From: Streptococcus parapneumoniae
GTDB taxonomy: Bacteria; Bacillota; Bacilli; Lactobacillales; Streptococcaceae
Assembly: GCF_037076355.1 (NCBI RefSeq)
Contig: NZ_AP026968.1
Coordinates: 698,501 to 762,500 of the forward strand
Direction: 5' to 3'
DNA: 64,000 nt
Shown: one piece after another, positions 51,785 to 64,000 of the stretch
Layout: each line of letters starts with the position of its first letter
How positions within the stretch are numbered: position 1 is the stretch's first letter
Notes under the pieces: model-generated
Database searches by the model: none
Told to the model about the DNA's origin: nothing
The model's input: only the letters and a program-made list of their open reading frames with translations
Translations under genes and position numbers: made by a program

Positions 51785-53449
51785 TTGAGTGAAAAGTCAA
51801 GAGAAGAAGAGAAATTAAGCTTTAAAGAGCAGATTCTGAGAGATTTAGAAAAAGTAAAAGGCTATGATGAAGTTCTGAAAGAAGATGAGGCAGTAGTTCG
51901 CACTCCTGCAAATGAACCTTCAGCTGAAGAACTCATGGCTGATTCCTTGTCAACGGTAGAGGAGATTATGAGAAAAGCTCCTGCTGCGCCTACTCACCCA
52001 AGTCAAGATGTACCAGCTTCTCCAGCAGATGAGATTCAAAGAGAAACTCCTGGTGTTCCAAGTCATCCAAGTCAAGATGTACCTTCTTCTCCAGCGGAAG
52101 AAAGTGGATCAAGACCAGGTTCAGGTCCTGTTAGACCTAAGAAACTTGAAAGAGAATACAATGAAACCCCAACAAGGGTAGCTGTTTCCTATAAGACGGC
52201 AGAGAAAAAAGCAGAACAAGCAGGTCCAGAAACACCTATGCCTGCTACAGAAACAGTGGATATCATCAGCGATACACCACGTCGTAGCCGTAGAGAAGGA
52301 GCAAAACCCGTTAAGCCTAAGAAAGAGAAGAAGTCACATGTGAAAGCCTTTGTGATTTCATTCCTTGTATTCCTTGCCTTGCTCTCAGCAGGTGGTTACT
52401 TTGGTTACCAGTACGTGCTAGATTCTTTGTTACCTATTGATGCTAATTCTAAGAAATATGTGACGGTTGGAATTCCAGAAGGTTCAAACGTTCAAGAAAT
52501 CGGTACGACGCTTGAAAAAGCTGGTTTGGTAAAGCATGGTCTGATTTTTAGCTTTTATGCCAAGTATAAAAATTATACCGATTTGAAAGCAGGTTACTAC
52601 AATTTGCAAAAGAGTATGAGTACAGAAGACTTACTCAAAGAGTTGCAAAAAGGTGGAACAGATGAACCACAAGAACCTGTCCTTGCGACTTTGACAATTC
52701 CAGAAGGTTATACTTTGGATCAGATTGCTCAAGCTGTGGGTCAATTGCAAGGTGACTTCAAAGAGCCTTTGACAGCGGATGCTTTCCTAGCAAAAGTTCA
52801 AGATGAGACGTTTATCAGTCAAGAAGTTGCCAAATATCCGAGTATACTTGAAAGCTTGCCTACAAAGGAAAGTGGCGTTCGTTATCGTTTGGAAGGATAT
52901 CTTTTCCCAGCTACTTACTCTATCAAGGAAAGCACAACTGTTGAGAGCTTGATTGATGAGATGTTAGCTGCTATGGATAAGAACCTATCTCCTTACTATA
53001 GTACTATCAAATCTAAAAACTTGACTGTCAATGAGTTGTTGACCATTGCTTCCTTGGTCGAAAAAGAAGGTGCCAAGACAGAAGATCGTAAGCTCATTGC
53101 CGGTGTATTCTACAATCGTTTGAATCGTGATATGCCACTTCAAAGTAACATTGCAATTTTGTATGCCCAAGGAAAACTGGGGCAAAATATCAGCCTAGCT
53201 GAGGATGTTGCGATTGATACCAACATTGATTCACCTTATAATGTTTATAAAAATGTAGGTCTCATGCCTGGTCCAGTCGATAGTCCAAGTCTGGATGCGA
53301 TTGAGTCAAGCATCAATCAAACTAAGAGCGATAACCTCTACTTTGTAGCAGATGTCACAGATGGCAAGGTCTACTATGCTAACAATCAAGAAGACCACGA
53401 CCGCAATGTCGCTGAACATGTCAACAGCAAATTAAACCAAACAAACTAA
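51785..53449 (+). CDS. mltG: Endolytic murein transglycosylase MltG
   Basis: 554 residues. A long cytoplasmic part (1-183) contains a duplicated HPSQDVP-S/A-SPA motif. One membrane helix lies near 185-207 ([21 protein letters not shown]). Outside, a LysM-like segment and the YceG catalytic domain follow, with the essential Glu in LVEKEG (426-428). In pneumococcus MltG takes part in peripheral wall synthesis. Start is TTG 51785 after AAGGAGG at a suitable distance; no ATG fits. A promoter-like TATAAT lies at about 51748. Confidence 0.95.
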   Translation: MSEKSREEEKLSFKEQILRDLEKVKGYDEVLKEDEAVVRTPANEPSAEELMADSLSTVEEIMRKAPAAPTHPSQDVPASPADEIQRETPGVPSHPSQDVPSSPAEESGSRPGSGPVRPKKLEREYNETPTRVAVSYKTAEKKAEQAGPETPMPATETVDIISDTPRRSRREGAKPVKPKKEKKSHVKAFVISFLVFLALLSAGGYFGYQYVLDSLLPIDANSKKYVTVGIPEGSNVQEIGTTLEKAGLVKHGLIFSFYAKYKNYTDLKAGYYNLQKSMSTEDLLKELQKGGTDEPQEPVLATLTIPEGYTLDQIAQAVGQLQGDFKEPLTADAFLAKVQDETFISQEVAKYPSILESLPTKESGVRYRLEGYLFPATYSIKESTTVESLIDEMLAAMDKNLSPYYSTIKSKNLTVNELLTIASLVEKEGAKTEDRKLIAGVFYNRLNRDMPLQSNIAILYAQGKLGQNISLAEDVAIDTNIDSPYNVYKNVGLMPGPVDSPSLDAIESSINQTKSDNLYFVADVTDGKVYYANNQEDHDRNVAEHVNSKLNQTN

Positions 53450-53510
53450 AATTATGTGATACTTCACATAATTTTCTTTCGAAAATATCATCAGAAGAAA
53501 GTTGAGAAAA

Positions 53511-53993
53511 ATGGCAGAAAAAACATATCCTATGACCCTTGAGGAAAAGGAAAAACTTGAAAAAGAATTAGAAGAATTGAAATTAGTTCGTCGACCAGAA
53601 GTGGTAGAACGCATTAAGATTGCCCGTTCATACGGTGACCTTTCAGAAAACAGTGAGTACGAAGCAGCGAAGGATGAACAAGCCTTTGTTGAAGGACAAA
53701 TCTCTAGCTTGGAAACAAAAATCCGCTATGCTGAAATCGTCAATAGCGACGCAGTTGCCCAGGACGAAGTAGCGATTGGTAAAACAGTCACCATCCAAGA
53801 AATTGGTGAGGACGAAGAAGAAGTTTATATTATCGTAGGTTCAGCTGGTGCGGATGCCTTTGCAGGTAAAGTTTCAAATGAAAGCCCAATTGGACAAGCC
53901 TTGATTGGCAAGAAAACAGGTGACACAGCAACGATTGAAACACCTGTTGGTAGCTATGATGTAAAAATCTTGAAGGTTGAAAAAACAGCCTAA
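53511..53993 (+). CDS. greA: Transcription elongation factor GreA
   Basis: 160 residues. Coiled-coil finger ([17 protein letters not shown] ... [15 protein letters not shown]) with acidic tip residues, then the FKBP-like C-terminal domain ([17 protein letters not shown]). Rescues backtracked RNA polymerase by stimulating transcript cleavage. A frame opens at TTG 53502, but ATG 53511 gives the standard N-terminus MAEKTYPMT. Confidence 0.96.
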
Positions 53994-54000
53994 AAACAGA

Positions 54001-54043
54001 AAAAAGGAGTGGGGAGGCTATGCGCTTCACTCACTCCTTTTTC
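54001..54043 (+). terminator. Intrinsic terminator after greA
   Basis: AAAAAGGAGTG ... CACTCCTTTTT around a 20-base apical region. Confidence 0.85.
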
Positions 54044-54068
54044 CATTTTAAATTGAATTGGAGACGAT

Positions 54069-55433
54069 ATGAGTTCAAAGAAGAAAAAAAATAAGATGGA
54101 GCGTGGTCTAACCAATCGTCACGTGCAGGTTATGGCCATTGCGGGAACAATCGGAACAGGACTCTTTCTGGGAGCAGGTCGCTCTATCAGCCTAACAGGT
54201 CCTTCCATTGTACTGATTTATATGATTACTGGGGCCTTCATGTTCCTCATGATGCGTGCGGTTGGGGAAATGCTCTACCAAGATCCTGAGCAACATACCT
54301 TTATCAACTTTATCACGCGTCATTTGGGTAAGGGCTGGGGCTATTTCTCGGTTTGGTCTTATTGGCTATCTGTTGTCTTTATCGGTATGGCGGAAATCAC
54401 TGCTATCGCACATTATGTGCAATTTTGGTTTCCAACTTGGCCGAGTTGGATGATTGAGATTGGATTTTTGACTATTCTAGCCTTGGTCAATCTGATTGCG
54501 GTGAAGCTCTTTGGAGAAGTTGAGTTTTGGTTTGCGATGGTCAAGATTGTGGCTATTTTAGCCATGATTGCAACAGGGGTCTTTATGGTCTTGACAGGCT
54601 TTAAGACACCTCATGGAGTAGCAAGTTTGGCTAATATTGCCGACAATTTCTCCCTCTTCCCAAATGGTGGAGTGAACTTTGTCATGGCCTTCCAGATGGT
54701 TTTCTTTGCCTACCTCATGATTGAGTTTATTGGGGTAACGACTTCAGAAACAAAAAATCCACGCCAGGTCTTGCCAAAAGCCGTTAAGGAAATTCCTTTG
54801 CGTATCGCCTTTTTCTACGGTGGTGCCCTCTTAGCCATCATGGCTATCATTCCGTGGCGTGAACTTGCATCGGCTGATTCTCCCTTTGTTACAGTATTTG
54901 AGTTAGCAGGTATCAAGTGGGCGGCAGCCTTGATTAACTTCGTCGTTTTGACGTCAGCAGCATCTGCTCTTAACTCAACCCTTTATTCAACAGGACGTCA
55001 TTTGTATCAGATTGCCCATGATTCACCAAATCCATTCTTAAAGGCTATTAAGGCAGATACTCTTTCCCGTCACAACGTACCACAAAATGCCATCATCGCC
55101 TCAGCAATTTTGATTGCCCTAGCAGCCTTTATCAACGTATTGCCAGGTGTTTCTGATGCCTTTGCCTTGATTACGGCATCGTCGTCTGGTGTCTATATTG
55201 CCATTTATATCTTAATCATGGTGGCTCACCTTAAATACCGCAAGTCACCAGACTTTATGGCGGATGGCTATCTCATGCCCCATTATCGTTTCCTAAATCC
55301 TTTAACCATGCTCTTCTTTGCCTTTGTCTTTGTAACCCTCTTTTTACAAGAGTCTACATTTGTAGGAGCAATCGGCTCAGCTATCTGGATTATCGGTTTC
55401 GGTATTTATAGCCAGTGGAAATTTAGAAAATAG
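54069..55433 (+). CDS. APC-family amino-acid permease
   Basis: 454 residues, about twelve membrane helices. The first helix carries the APC signature GTIGTGLFLGAGRSI. The following SLTGPSIVLIYMITGAF and a long basic N-terminus (SSKKKKNKMERGL) fit the AAT subfamily (amino acid/H+ symporters such as AnsP, CycA or LysP). Substrate cannot be decided. Flanked by terminators, so a single-gene unit. I do not recall it between greA and the ATP synthase operon in pneumococcus, so it may be accessory. Confidence 0.88.
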   Translation: MSSKKKKNKMERGLTNRHVQVMAIAGTIGTGLFLGAGRSISLTGPSIVLIYMITGAFMFLMMRAVGEMLYQDPEQHTFINFITRHLGKGWGYFSVWSYWLSVVFIGMAEITAIAHYVQFWFPTWPSWMIEIGFLTILALVNLIAVKLFGEVEFWFAMVKIVAILAMIATGVFMVLTGFKTPHGVASLANIADNFSLFPNGGVNFVMAFQMVFFAYLMIEFIGVTTSETKNPRQVLPKAVKEIPLRIAFFYGGALLAIMAIIPWRELASADSPFVTVFELAGIKWAAALINFVVLTSAASALNSTLYSTGRHLYQIAHDSPNPFLKAIKADTLSRHNVPQNAIIASAILIALAAFINVLPGVSDAFALITASSSGVYIAIYILIMVAHLKYRKSPDFMADGYLMPHYRFLNPLTMLFFAFVFVTLFLQESTFVGAIGSAIWIIGFGIYSQWKFRK

Positions 55434-55437
55434 ATTA

Positions 55438-55470
55438 AAGACTCACCAACTCAGGTTGGTGGGTTTTTGC
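55438..55470 (+). terminator. Intrinsic terminator after the permease gene
   Basis: CTCACCAAC, loop TCAG, GTTGGTGGG, TTTTT. Confidence 0.9.
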
Positions 55471-55533
55471 TAGTTTGACAGTCTATTGAAATAAGACTAT
55501 AATCAAGTTGTAATAGTGTTTGAGGAGGTTTAG

Positions 55534-55944
55534 ATGTACTTTAGATTGGAAAACAAGGAGTCTCAGAAAGCACAAGAAATTGGGAATTTGATTCGTGTTT
55601 ATAACCGTTCAAAACGAGAAGATGCCGAAAGTGAGCCACTTAATCTTTATGTCGAAGATGAAAAGGGCAATCTCCTGGCAGGTTTGATAGCAGAGACTTT
55701 TGGAAATTGGCTAGAAATCGAGTATTTATTTGTAAAAGAGGAATTGAGAGGACAAGGAATCGGTTCAAAACTATTGCAGCAAGCAGAAACTGAAGCTAAG
55801 AATCGAGACTGTCGTTTTGCTTTTGTCAATACTTACCAGTTTCAAGCTCCAGATTTTTATAAAAGGCATGGCTACAAGGAAGTCTTTACCTTACAAGACT
55901 ATCCCTACATTGGGCAAAGATATTATTACCAAAAGGATTTGTAA
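55534..55944 (+). CDS. GNAT family N-acetyltransferase
   Basis: 136 residues. EYLFVKEELRGQGIGSKLLQQAE is the acetyl-CoA loop, then FQAPDFYKRHGYKEVF is the conserved C-terminal strand-helix region. ATG behind GAGGAGG. Substrate unknown. The next 450 bases hold a short possible gene remnant and the ATP synthase promoter. Confidence 0.88.
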   Translation: MYFRLENKESQKAQEIGNLIRVYNRSKREDAESEPLNLYVEDEKGNLLAGLIAETFGNWLEIEYLFVKEELRGQGIGSKLLQQAETEAKNRDCRFAFVNTYQFQAPDFYKRHGYKEVFTLQDYPYIGQRYYYQKDL

Positions 55945-55988
55945 GGAGAATATGAAATCATAAAGTAAAGAGGGGGCTTGACATAAGT

Positions 55989-56147
55989 ATGAAGGAGATT
56001 CTTGATAAATACCAGTTAAATCCTACAAATTGTGTCTTTCTGGGCAATATTGGGTACAATGCAATGACAGCTGAGAAATTGGTAATCAAGTCCTATCAGG
56101 TTAAGAAAAGAAGCGATGCCGTCGATATTTTGAAATCCTATATTTAA
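55989..56147 (+). pseudogene. Short ORF, possible remnant of a HAD-type hydrolase C-terminus
   Basis: 52 codons from ATG 55989, starting MKEILDKYQLNPTNCVFLGN and ending DAVDILKSYI. The CVFLGNIGYNAMTAEK stretch resembles the HAD motif IV region (usually GD-x-x-x-D), with both Asp positions replaced by Asn. It has a purine-rich AGAGGGGG upstream. It may be the end of a decayed gene or a small free-standing gene. Similarity judged by eye only. Confidence 0.4.
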
Positions 56148-56180
56148 ACTTAACACTCTCTATTTTTTTAAATTGACCTT

Positions 56181-56208
56181 AATCCGAGATTCCCCTCTCG
56201 GATTTTGT
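56181..56208 (+). terminator. Intrinsic terminator before the ATP synthase operon
   Basis: AATCCGAGA, loop TTCCCC, TCTCGGATT, TTGT. Insulates the operon from upstream transcription. The following 130 bases contain only the atp promoter region. Confidence 0.75.
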
Positions 56209-56338
56209 GTTGCTTTCATTAAATTTACAGGTAAGACTTGCTAGCTTCAGTAAATATACACAAGCTTTTCAGAATAGAGTGAAATACGAAAGAAAATGGA
56301 AGTAATTTTCATTAAACGCTTCCAATGTGCAAAAAAAG

Positions 56339-56367
56339 TTGACAAATTTAAATTTTAGGACTACACT
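56339..56367 (+). promoter_or_regulatory. Promoter of the F1F0 ATP synthase operon
   Basis: -35 TTGACA (56339-56344), spacer 17, -10 TACACT (56362-56367). A single promoter in front of atpE agrees with the known pneumococcal operon, which is acid-inducible. Confidence 0.8.
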
Positions 56368-56402
56368 AAGTAAGTAAATTTTATTTTAAAGGAGAATTCG
56401 TT

Positions 56403-56603
56403 ATGAATTTAACATTTTTAGGCTTATGTATTGCCTGTATGGGCGTATCTGTCGGTGAAGGTTTATTGATGAATGGACTGTTTAAATCAGTAGCACGCCA
56501 ACCAGATATGCTTTCTGAGTTTCGTAGTTTGATGTTTTTAGGTGTTGCCTTTATTGAAGGAACTTTCTTTGTAACTCTTGTCTTCTCATTTATTATCAAA
56601 TAA
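56403..56603 (+). CDS. atpE: F1F0 ATP synthase subunit c
   Basis: 66 residues, two membrane helices forming the proton-carrying ring. Proton-binding Glu52 lies in FIEGTFF on helix 2 and RQP (32-34) in the loop contacts F1. In pneumococcus this gene is called atpC, and changes at Gly14, Gly18, Gly20, Met23 or Ala49 give optochin or quinine resistance. All of these positions are the susceptible type here. AAAGGAG precedes the ATG. First gene of the operon (streptococcal order c-a-b-delta-alpha-gamma-beta-epsilon). Confidence 0.95.
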
Positions 56604-56637
56604 ATACATGGAACGAGAAGAAAAGGGAGGATTTTAG

Positions 56638-57354
56638 ATGGAAGAAAGTATTAATCCAATCATCTCTATTGGTCCTGTTATCTTCAATCTGACTATGTTA
56701 GCCATGACCTTGTTGATTGTGGGAGTTATTTTTGTCTTTATTTATTGGGCAAGCCGCAATATGACCTTGAAACCCAAAGGAAAGCAAAATGTACTTGAGT
56801 ATGTCTATGACTTTGTTATTGGATTTACAGAACCTAACATTGGTTCGCGCTACATGAAAGATTACTCACTCTTTTTCCTTTGTTTATTTCTTTTCATGGT
56901 GATTGCCAATAACCTTGGCTTAATGACAAAGCTTCAAACGATCGATGGGACTAACTGGTGGAGTTCGCCAACCGCTAATTTACAGTATGACTTAACCTTA
57001 TCTTTTCTTGTCATTTTGTTGACACATATAGAAAGCGTTCGTCGTCGTGGATTTAAAAAAAGTATAAAATCTTTTATGAGTCCTGTTTTTGTCATACCGA
57101 TGAATATCTTGGAAGAATTTACAAACTTCTTATCTTTGGCTTTGCGGATTTTTGGGAATATCTTTGCAGGAGAGGTCATGACGAGTTTGTTACTTCTTCT
57201 TTCCCACCAAGCTATTTATTGGTATCCAGTAGCCTTTGGAGCTAATTTGGCTTGGACTGCATTTTCTGTCTTTATTTCCTGCATCCAAGCTTATGTCTTT
57301 ACTCTTTTGACATCTGTGTATTTAGGGAATAAGATTAATATTGAAGAGGAATAG
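56638..57354 (+). CDS. atpB: F1F0 ATP synthase subunit a
   Basis: 238 residues with five to six membrane helices. The essential Arg lies in [14 protein letters not shown] (about 175-188) facing the c ring. Forms the two proton half-channels. RBS AAAGGGAGGA before ATG. Confidence 0.95.
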
Positions 57355-57367
57355 AAAGGAGTAACTG

Positions 57368-57861
57368 ATGCACGTAACAGTAGGTGAATTGATTGGTAAT
57401 TTTATTTTAATCACTGGCTCTTTTATTCTTTTGCTAGTCTTGATTAAAAAATTTGCATGGTCTAATATTACAGGCATTTTCGAAGAAAGAGCTGAAAAAA
57501 TTGCTACTGATATTGACAGTGCTGAAGAAGCCCGTCAAAAAGCAGAAGTATTGGCTCAAAAACGCGAAGATGAATTGGCTGGTAGCCGTAAAGAAGCCAA
57601 GGCAATCATTGAGAATGCGAAAGCAACAGCTGAGAAAAGTAAGGCTAGTATTTTAGTAGATGCTAAACTAGAAGCAGGACGCTTAAAAGAAAAAGCAAAC
57701 CAAGAAATTGCTCAAAACAAAGCTGAAGCTTTACAAAACGTTAAGGGTGAGGTAGCAGATTTGACCATCAGCCTAGCTGGTAAAATCATCTCACAAAACC
57801 TTGACGGTTATGCCCATAAAGAACTCATTGATCAGTATATCGATCAGCTAGGAGAAGCTTA

Positions 57862-57862
<1 letters not shown>
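57368..57862 (+). CDS. atpF: F1F0 ATP synthase subunit b
   Basis: 164 residues. One N-terminal membrane helix (about 8-27) then a long charged helix ([18 protein letters not shown] and beyond) that forms the peripheral stalk dimer. Its TAA overlaps the ATG of atpH (TAATG). Confidence 0.95.
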
Positions 57863-59918
<2,056 letters not shown>

Positions 59919-59933
59919 GAATAGAGGTGTCAG

Positions 59934-60812
59934 ATGGCAGTATCTCTAAATGATATTAAAACAAAAATCGCCTCAACAAAAAATACGAGTCAAATCACTA
60001 ATGCCATGCAAATGGTTTCGGCTGCTAAGCTAGGTCGCTCTGAAGAAGCTGCTCGTAACTTCCAAGTTTACGCTCAGAAAGTTCGCAAGCTCTTGACAGA
60101 TATCCTTCATGGTAATGGAGCTGGTGCTTCAACCAATCCCATGTTGATTAGCCGTCCTGTGAAGAAGACAGGCTATATCGTTATTACTTCAGACCGCGGT
60201 TTGGTTGGAGGTTATAATTCTTCTATTCTGAAAGCCGTTATGGAGTTGAAAGAAGAATACCATCCAGATGGTACAGGTTTTGAAATGATCTGTATTGGTG
60301 GAATGGGAGCAGATTTCTTTAAGGCTCGTGGTATTCAACCACTTTATGAATTACGTGGCTTGGCGGATCAGCCTAGCTTTGATCAAGTTCGTAAGATTAT
60401 TTCAAAAACTGTTGAAATGTACCAAAATGAACTTTTTGATGAACTCTATGTCTGCTACAACCACCATGTCAATACGCTAACTAGTCAAATGCGTGTGGAA
60501 CAAATGCTTCCGATTGTTGACTTGGATCCAAATGAAGCGGATGAAGAGTATAGCTTGACTTTTGAATTGGAAACCAGCCGAGAAGAAATTCTGGAGCAGT
60601 TGTTGCCTCAGTTTGCAGAAAGTATGATTTACGGTGCTATTATCGATGCTAAGACAGCTGAAAATGCTGCAGGTATGACCGCCATGCAAACAGCGACAGA
60701 TAATGCTAAGAAAGTCATCAATGATTTGACAATTCAGTATAACCGTGCCAGACAGGCGGCGATTACACAAGAAATTACAGAAATTGTAGCAGGAGCTAGT
60801 GCCTTAGAATAG
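59934..60812 (+). CDS. atpG: F1F0 ATP synthase subunit gamma
   Basis: 292 residues. Central-stalk rotor: N-terminal helix [30 protein letters not shown] and C-terminal helix [21 protein letters not shown]-like form the coiled coil inside the hexamer. RBS AGAGGTG. An 85-base gap before atpD is the largest inside the operon and contains no clear terminator. Confidence 0.95.
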   Translation: MAVSLNDIKTKIASTKNTSQITNAMQMVSAAKLGRSEEAARNFQVYAQKVRKLLTDILHGNGAGASTNPMLISRPVKKTGYIVITSDRGLVGGYNSSILKAVMELKEEYHPDGTGFEMICIGGMGADFFKARGIQPLYELRGLADQPSFDQVRKIISKTVEMYQNELFDELYVCYNHHVNTLTSQMRVEQMLPIVDLDPNEADEEYSLTFELETSREEILEQLLPQFAESMIYGAIIDAKTAENAAGMTAMQTATDNAKKVINDLTIQYNRARQAAITQEITEIVAGASALE

Positions 60813-60888
60813 GCTCTAGTCCAGCTCGTATGAAAATGAACTTAGGACCTAGTTGAACTAGGAACCGACAGTATCTTATATAGAATAG

Positions 60889-62304
<1,416 letters not shown>

Positions 62305-62314
62305 GAGGTGATCT

Positions 62315-62734
62315 ATGGCTCAGTTAACTGTCCAGATCGTGACACCAGATGGCCTCGTCTATGATCACCATGCCAGCTATGTATCGGTTCGAACTCTGGA
62401 TGGTGAGATGGGGATCTTGCCACGACATGAAAATATGATTGCGGTTTTAGCAGTTGATGAAGTAAAGGTAAAACGTATTGATGACGAAGATCACGTGAAC
62501 TGGATTGCAGTAAACGGCGGTGTTATTGAAATTGCCAATGATATGATCACAATCGTCGCTGACTCTGCAGAACGTGCTCGTGATATCGATGTCAGTCGTG
62601 CAGAACGTGCCAAGCTTCGTGCAGAACGTGCAATTGAAGAAGCACAAGACAAACACTTGATTGACCAAGAACGTCGTGCGAAGATTGCACTGCAACGTGC
62701 CATTAACCGTATTAATGTCGGAAATAGACTATAA
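62315..62734 (+). CDS. atpC: F1F0 ATP synthase subunit epsilon
   Basis: 139 residues. Beta-sandwich N-terminus ([29 protein letters not shown]) and a two-helix C-terminal hairpin rich in Arg/Glu ([20 protein letters not shown]) that can inhibit ATP hydrolysis. Last gene of the operon, followed by a shared terminator. Confidence 0.95.
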   Translation: MAQLTVQIVTPDGLVYDHHASYVSVRTLDGEMGILPRHENMIAVLAVDEVKVKRIDDEDHVNWIAVNGGVIEIANDMITIVADSAERARDIDVSRAERAKLRAERAIEEAQDKHLIDQERRAKIALQRAINRINVGNRL

Positions 62735-62735
62735 G

Positions 62736-62772
62736 AAAAAAATGAACTTGAAAATACCAAGTTCATTTTTTA
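62736..62772. terminator. Bidirectional terminator between atpC and the lactonase gene
   Basis: AAAAATGAACTTG, seven-base loop AAAATAC, CAAGTTCATTTTT. Confidence 0.9.
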
Positions 62773-62781
62773 TATGTTTTA

Positions 62782-63795
62782 TTAAGGAGCAAAACGGATG
62801 CAGACTGCTTCGGGAATATGGAAGTCATTGGAGAGTTCTGCTAGACGACCATTGTCACAATTACGTTTAAAGACAGTTGCATTGTCAGAGTCTTGGTGGA
62901 CAGCAATGAGAAATTTTTGGTCAGGTGTCAAATCAAAATCACGTGGGGTTTTACCATGTGTTGGAACGATTTCTAGCAATTCTAAGCTACCATCCGCAAG
63001 GATGGTATATACTGCGATAGAATCATGGCCACGGTTAGAAGCGTAGAGGTATTTACCGTCTTTAGAGAGACGAATAGCAGCGGTTCCATTAAAGCCTTCG
63101 TAAGCTTCTGGTAAAGTTGAAATCACTTGCATACGTTCAAATTCGCCAACGCCATCGTAGATTAAAACCTCGATAGTACTATTGAGTTCACAAATGAGAT
63201 AAGCGATTTTATAGTGGTTATGGAAAACGATATGGCGTGAGCCTGCTCCTGGCCGGCTGTGATAGGTATAGAGTTTAGATAATTTCCCTTCTTGATCAAG
63301 GTCATAAGTGATGACTTGGTCAGTACCCAAATCACAGGTCACTAGATAGTGGTCAGGTGTTAAATCTGTATAGTGAACATGAGGAGATGCTTGATTCTCA
63401 TGTGGACCTTGGCCACTGTGTTGATCTACATCACTAAATAAAAGACTACCATCTTCCTGACGTTTATAAACAAGCACCTGTCCTTTGTGGTAGTTGGCTG
63501 CATAGACCAAATTACGCTTTTCATCGACAGCAACATAACAGTGGGGGGCTCCTTCCTCAACGACATGATTTAATAAAGTCCCGTCAGTTTGATAGGCTGC
63601 AATTCCCCCCTTATCGTCTTGGCTACCAACAGTGTATAGGTGTTGGTGCTGGTCAAAAGCAAGGTAGGTTGGACTTGGCTCAGCTGCAAAAAGTTCTAGA
63701 TTTGAAAGCTGACCAGTTTCTGTATCAAAGTCAGCCTTGTAAATCCCTTGGGAAGTCCGACGTGTATAAGTTCCAAAATAAACAGTTTCTTTCAT
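62782..63795 (-). CDS. Lactonase family protein, 6-phosphogluconolactonase-like (seven-bladed propeller)
   Basis: 337 residues from ATG 63795, which follows AGAGGTAA; the frame is open 17 codons further up without an RBS. Repeated propeller motifs are visible: YLAFDQHQHLYTVG, RNLVYAANYHKGQVLVY, GSRHIVFHNHYKIAYLICE, KYLYASNRGHDSIAVY and KFLIAVHQDSDN. The family includes bacterial 6-phosphogluconolactonase (Pgl/YbhE type) of the pentose phosphate pathway; the exact lactone is not certain. A minus-strand -10 (TATAAT at 63824-63829) drives it. Confidence 0.85.
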   Translation of the reverse strand: MKETVYFGTYTRRTSQGIYKADFDTETGQLSNLELFAAEPSPTYLAFDQHQHLYTVGSQDDKGGIAAYQTDGTLLNHVVEEGAPHCYVAVDEKRNLVYAANYHKGQVLVYKRQEDGSLLFSDVDQHSGQGPHENQASPHVHYTDLTPDHYLVTCDLGTDQVITYDLDQEGKLSKLYTYHSRPGAGSRHIVFHNHYKIAYLICELNSTIEVLIYDGVGEFERMQVISTLPEAYEGFNGTAAIRLSKDGKYLYASNRGHDSIAVYTILADGSLELLEIVPTHGKTPRDFDLTPDQKFLIAVHQDSDNATVFKRNCDNGRLAELSNDFHIPEAVCIRFAP

Positions 63796-63903
63796 AACGT
63801 TACCTCTACATAAAGATAAGACTATTATATCACAAAAACAAGCCAATTAAAGACATCCAATTAGATGTAAGCACTTTAAAAAAGAGTTATTTTGATTTAA
63901 AAA

Positions 63904-63912
63904 TGGTATAAT
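63904..63912 (+). promoter_or_regulatory. Extended -10 promoter of the gene at the window end
   Basis: TGG then TATAAT (63907-63912), 27 bases before the ATG at 63939, with AGAAAGGA as RBS. Confidence 0.6.
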
Positions 63913-63938
63913 GAGAGAACGACAGAAAGGAATTATAT

Positions 63939-64000
63939 ATGGAACAAAAAGAGAAACATTTTAGCCTATCTTGGTTTTTTAAGTGGTTTTTAGATAACAA
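63939..64000 (+). CDS. Start of an unidentified gene (cut by window end)
   Basis: Twenty codons from ATG 63939: MEQKEKHFSLSWFFKWFLDN. The aromatic, basic N-terminus looks like the cytoplasmic lead-in to a membrane helix, so the product is probably a membrane protein; a permease of the AI-2E transporter family is one guess. Promoter and AGAAAGGA RBS are present, so the ORF is likely real. Confidence 0.6.
   Translation, partial: MEQKEKHFSLSWFFKWFLDN

Noticed and set aside
56310-56324. Possible cre site upstream of the ATP synthase promoter
   Set aside because: Only the right half (AAACGCTTCCA) matches; three fixed positions on the left are wrong.

Overview
The window comes from a low-GC Firmicute. 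Gene content, gene order and the BOX repeats (mosaic boxA/boxB/boxC elements) point to a mitis-group Streptococcus very close to S. pneumoniae, most likely S. mitis or a close relative. Many proteins look near-identical to pneumococcal ones as I remember them (MntE, the MgtA/CaxP P-type ATPase, AliB, MltG, F1F0 subunits). Two blocks that I do not recall in the pneumococcal chromosome are inserted in an otherwise familiar backbone. I saw no rRNA, tRNA, CRISPR array, phage or complete IS element.

Layout. 1-4773: end of a DegV protein, then dapB-cca-ABC-F, linked by ATGA overlaps. 4811-11496: metal-efflux locus with mntE on the minus strand and a Mn-riboswitch-controlled P-type ATPase on the plus strand, separated by an AT-rich pair of glycosyltransferase genes (6155-8561) that looks inserted. 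11509-15470: GST-like protein, deformylase paralogue, a 531-residue membrane protein, a 54-residue membrane peptide, yaaA. 15596-18015: FMN reductase (minus), MFS transporter, BOX element. 18016-21045: ypmB-like gene, aspartate aminotransferase, asnS. 21212-29200: BOX element and a 2571-residue YSIRK/LPNTG wall-anchored protein with 21 repeat units. 29364-30407: rpsF-ssb-rpsR, then three terminators. 30631-36600: GNAT, HAD-cyclophilin fusion, cvfD, trmN6, GIY-YIG gene, ppaC, papain-like protein, DUF1803, CsbD. 36649-41985: murE (minus), the YtgP/MurJ-type flippase and aliB. 41986-45387: structured leader, PH-like protein, BOX, a MET-box and the metB-like/patB-like pair. 45480-53993: Snf2 helicase, unknown protein, murC, two GNATs (the second runs into a BOX element), mltG, greA. 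54069-56147: amino-acid permease, GNAT, possible HAD remnant. 56403-62734: complete atpEBFHAGDC operon. 62782-63795: lactonase (minus). The window ends in the first 20 codons of another gene.

How the genes work together: cell-wall synthesis is well represented (dapB, murE, murC, flippase, mltG). dapB itself belongs to the DAP/lysine pathway, and MurE carries the L-lysine-type motif. Metal homeostasis (mntE, riboswitch, P-type ATPase), sulfur amino acids (MET-box, metB/patB), peptide uptake (aliB), translation (asnS, cca, ribosomal proteins) and proton-motive-force maintenance (ATP synthase) make up the rest.

Most notable non-coding signals: a strong intrinsic-terminator-like hairpin exactly at the predicted start of the giant adhesin mRNA; three genes whose start codon sits at the predicted +1 (candidate leaderless mRNAs: yaaA, ypmB-like, trmN6); a duplicated promoter segment attached to a BOX remnant; a structured leader of about 165 nt with a near-consensus cre site; and a perfect MET-box at the LysR-activator distance. 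All product names come from motif and family recognition by eye. No database search was run.
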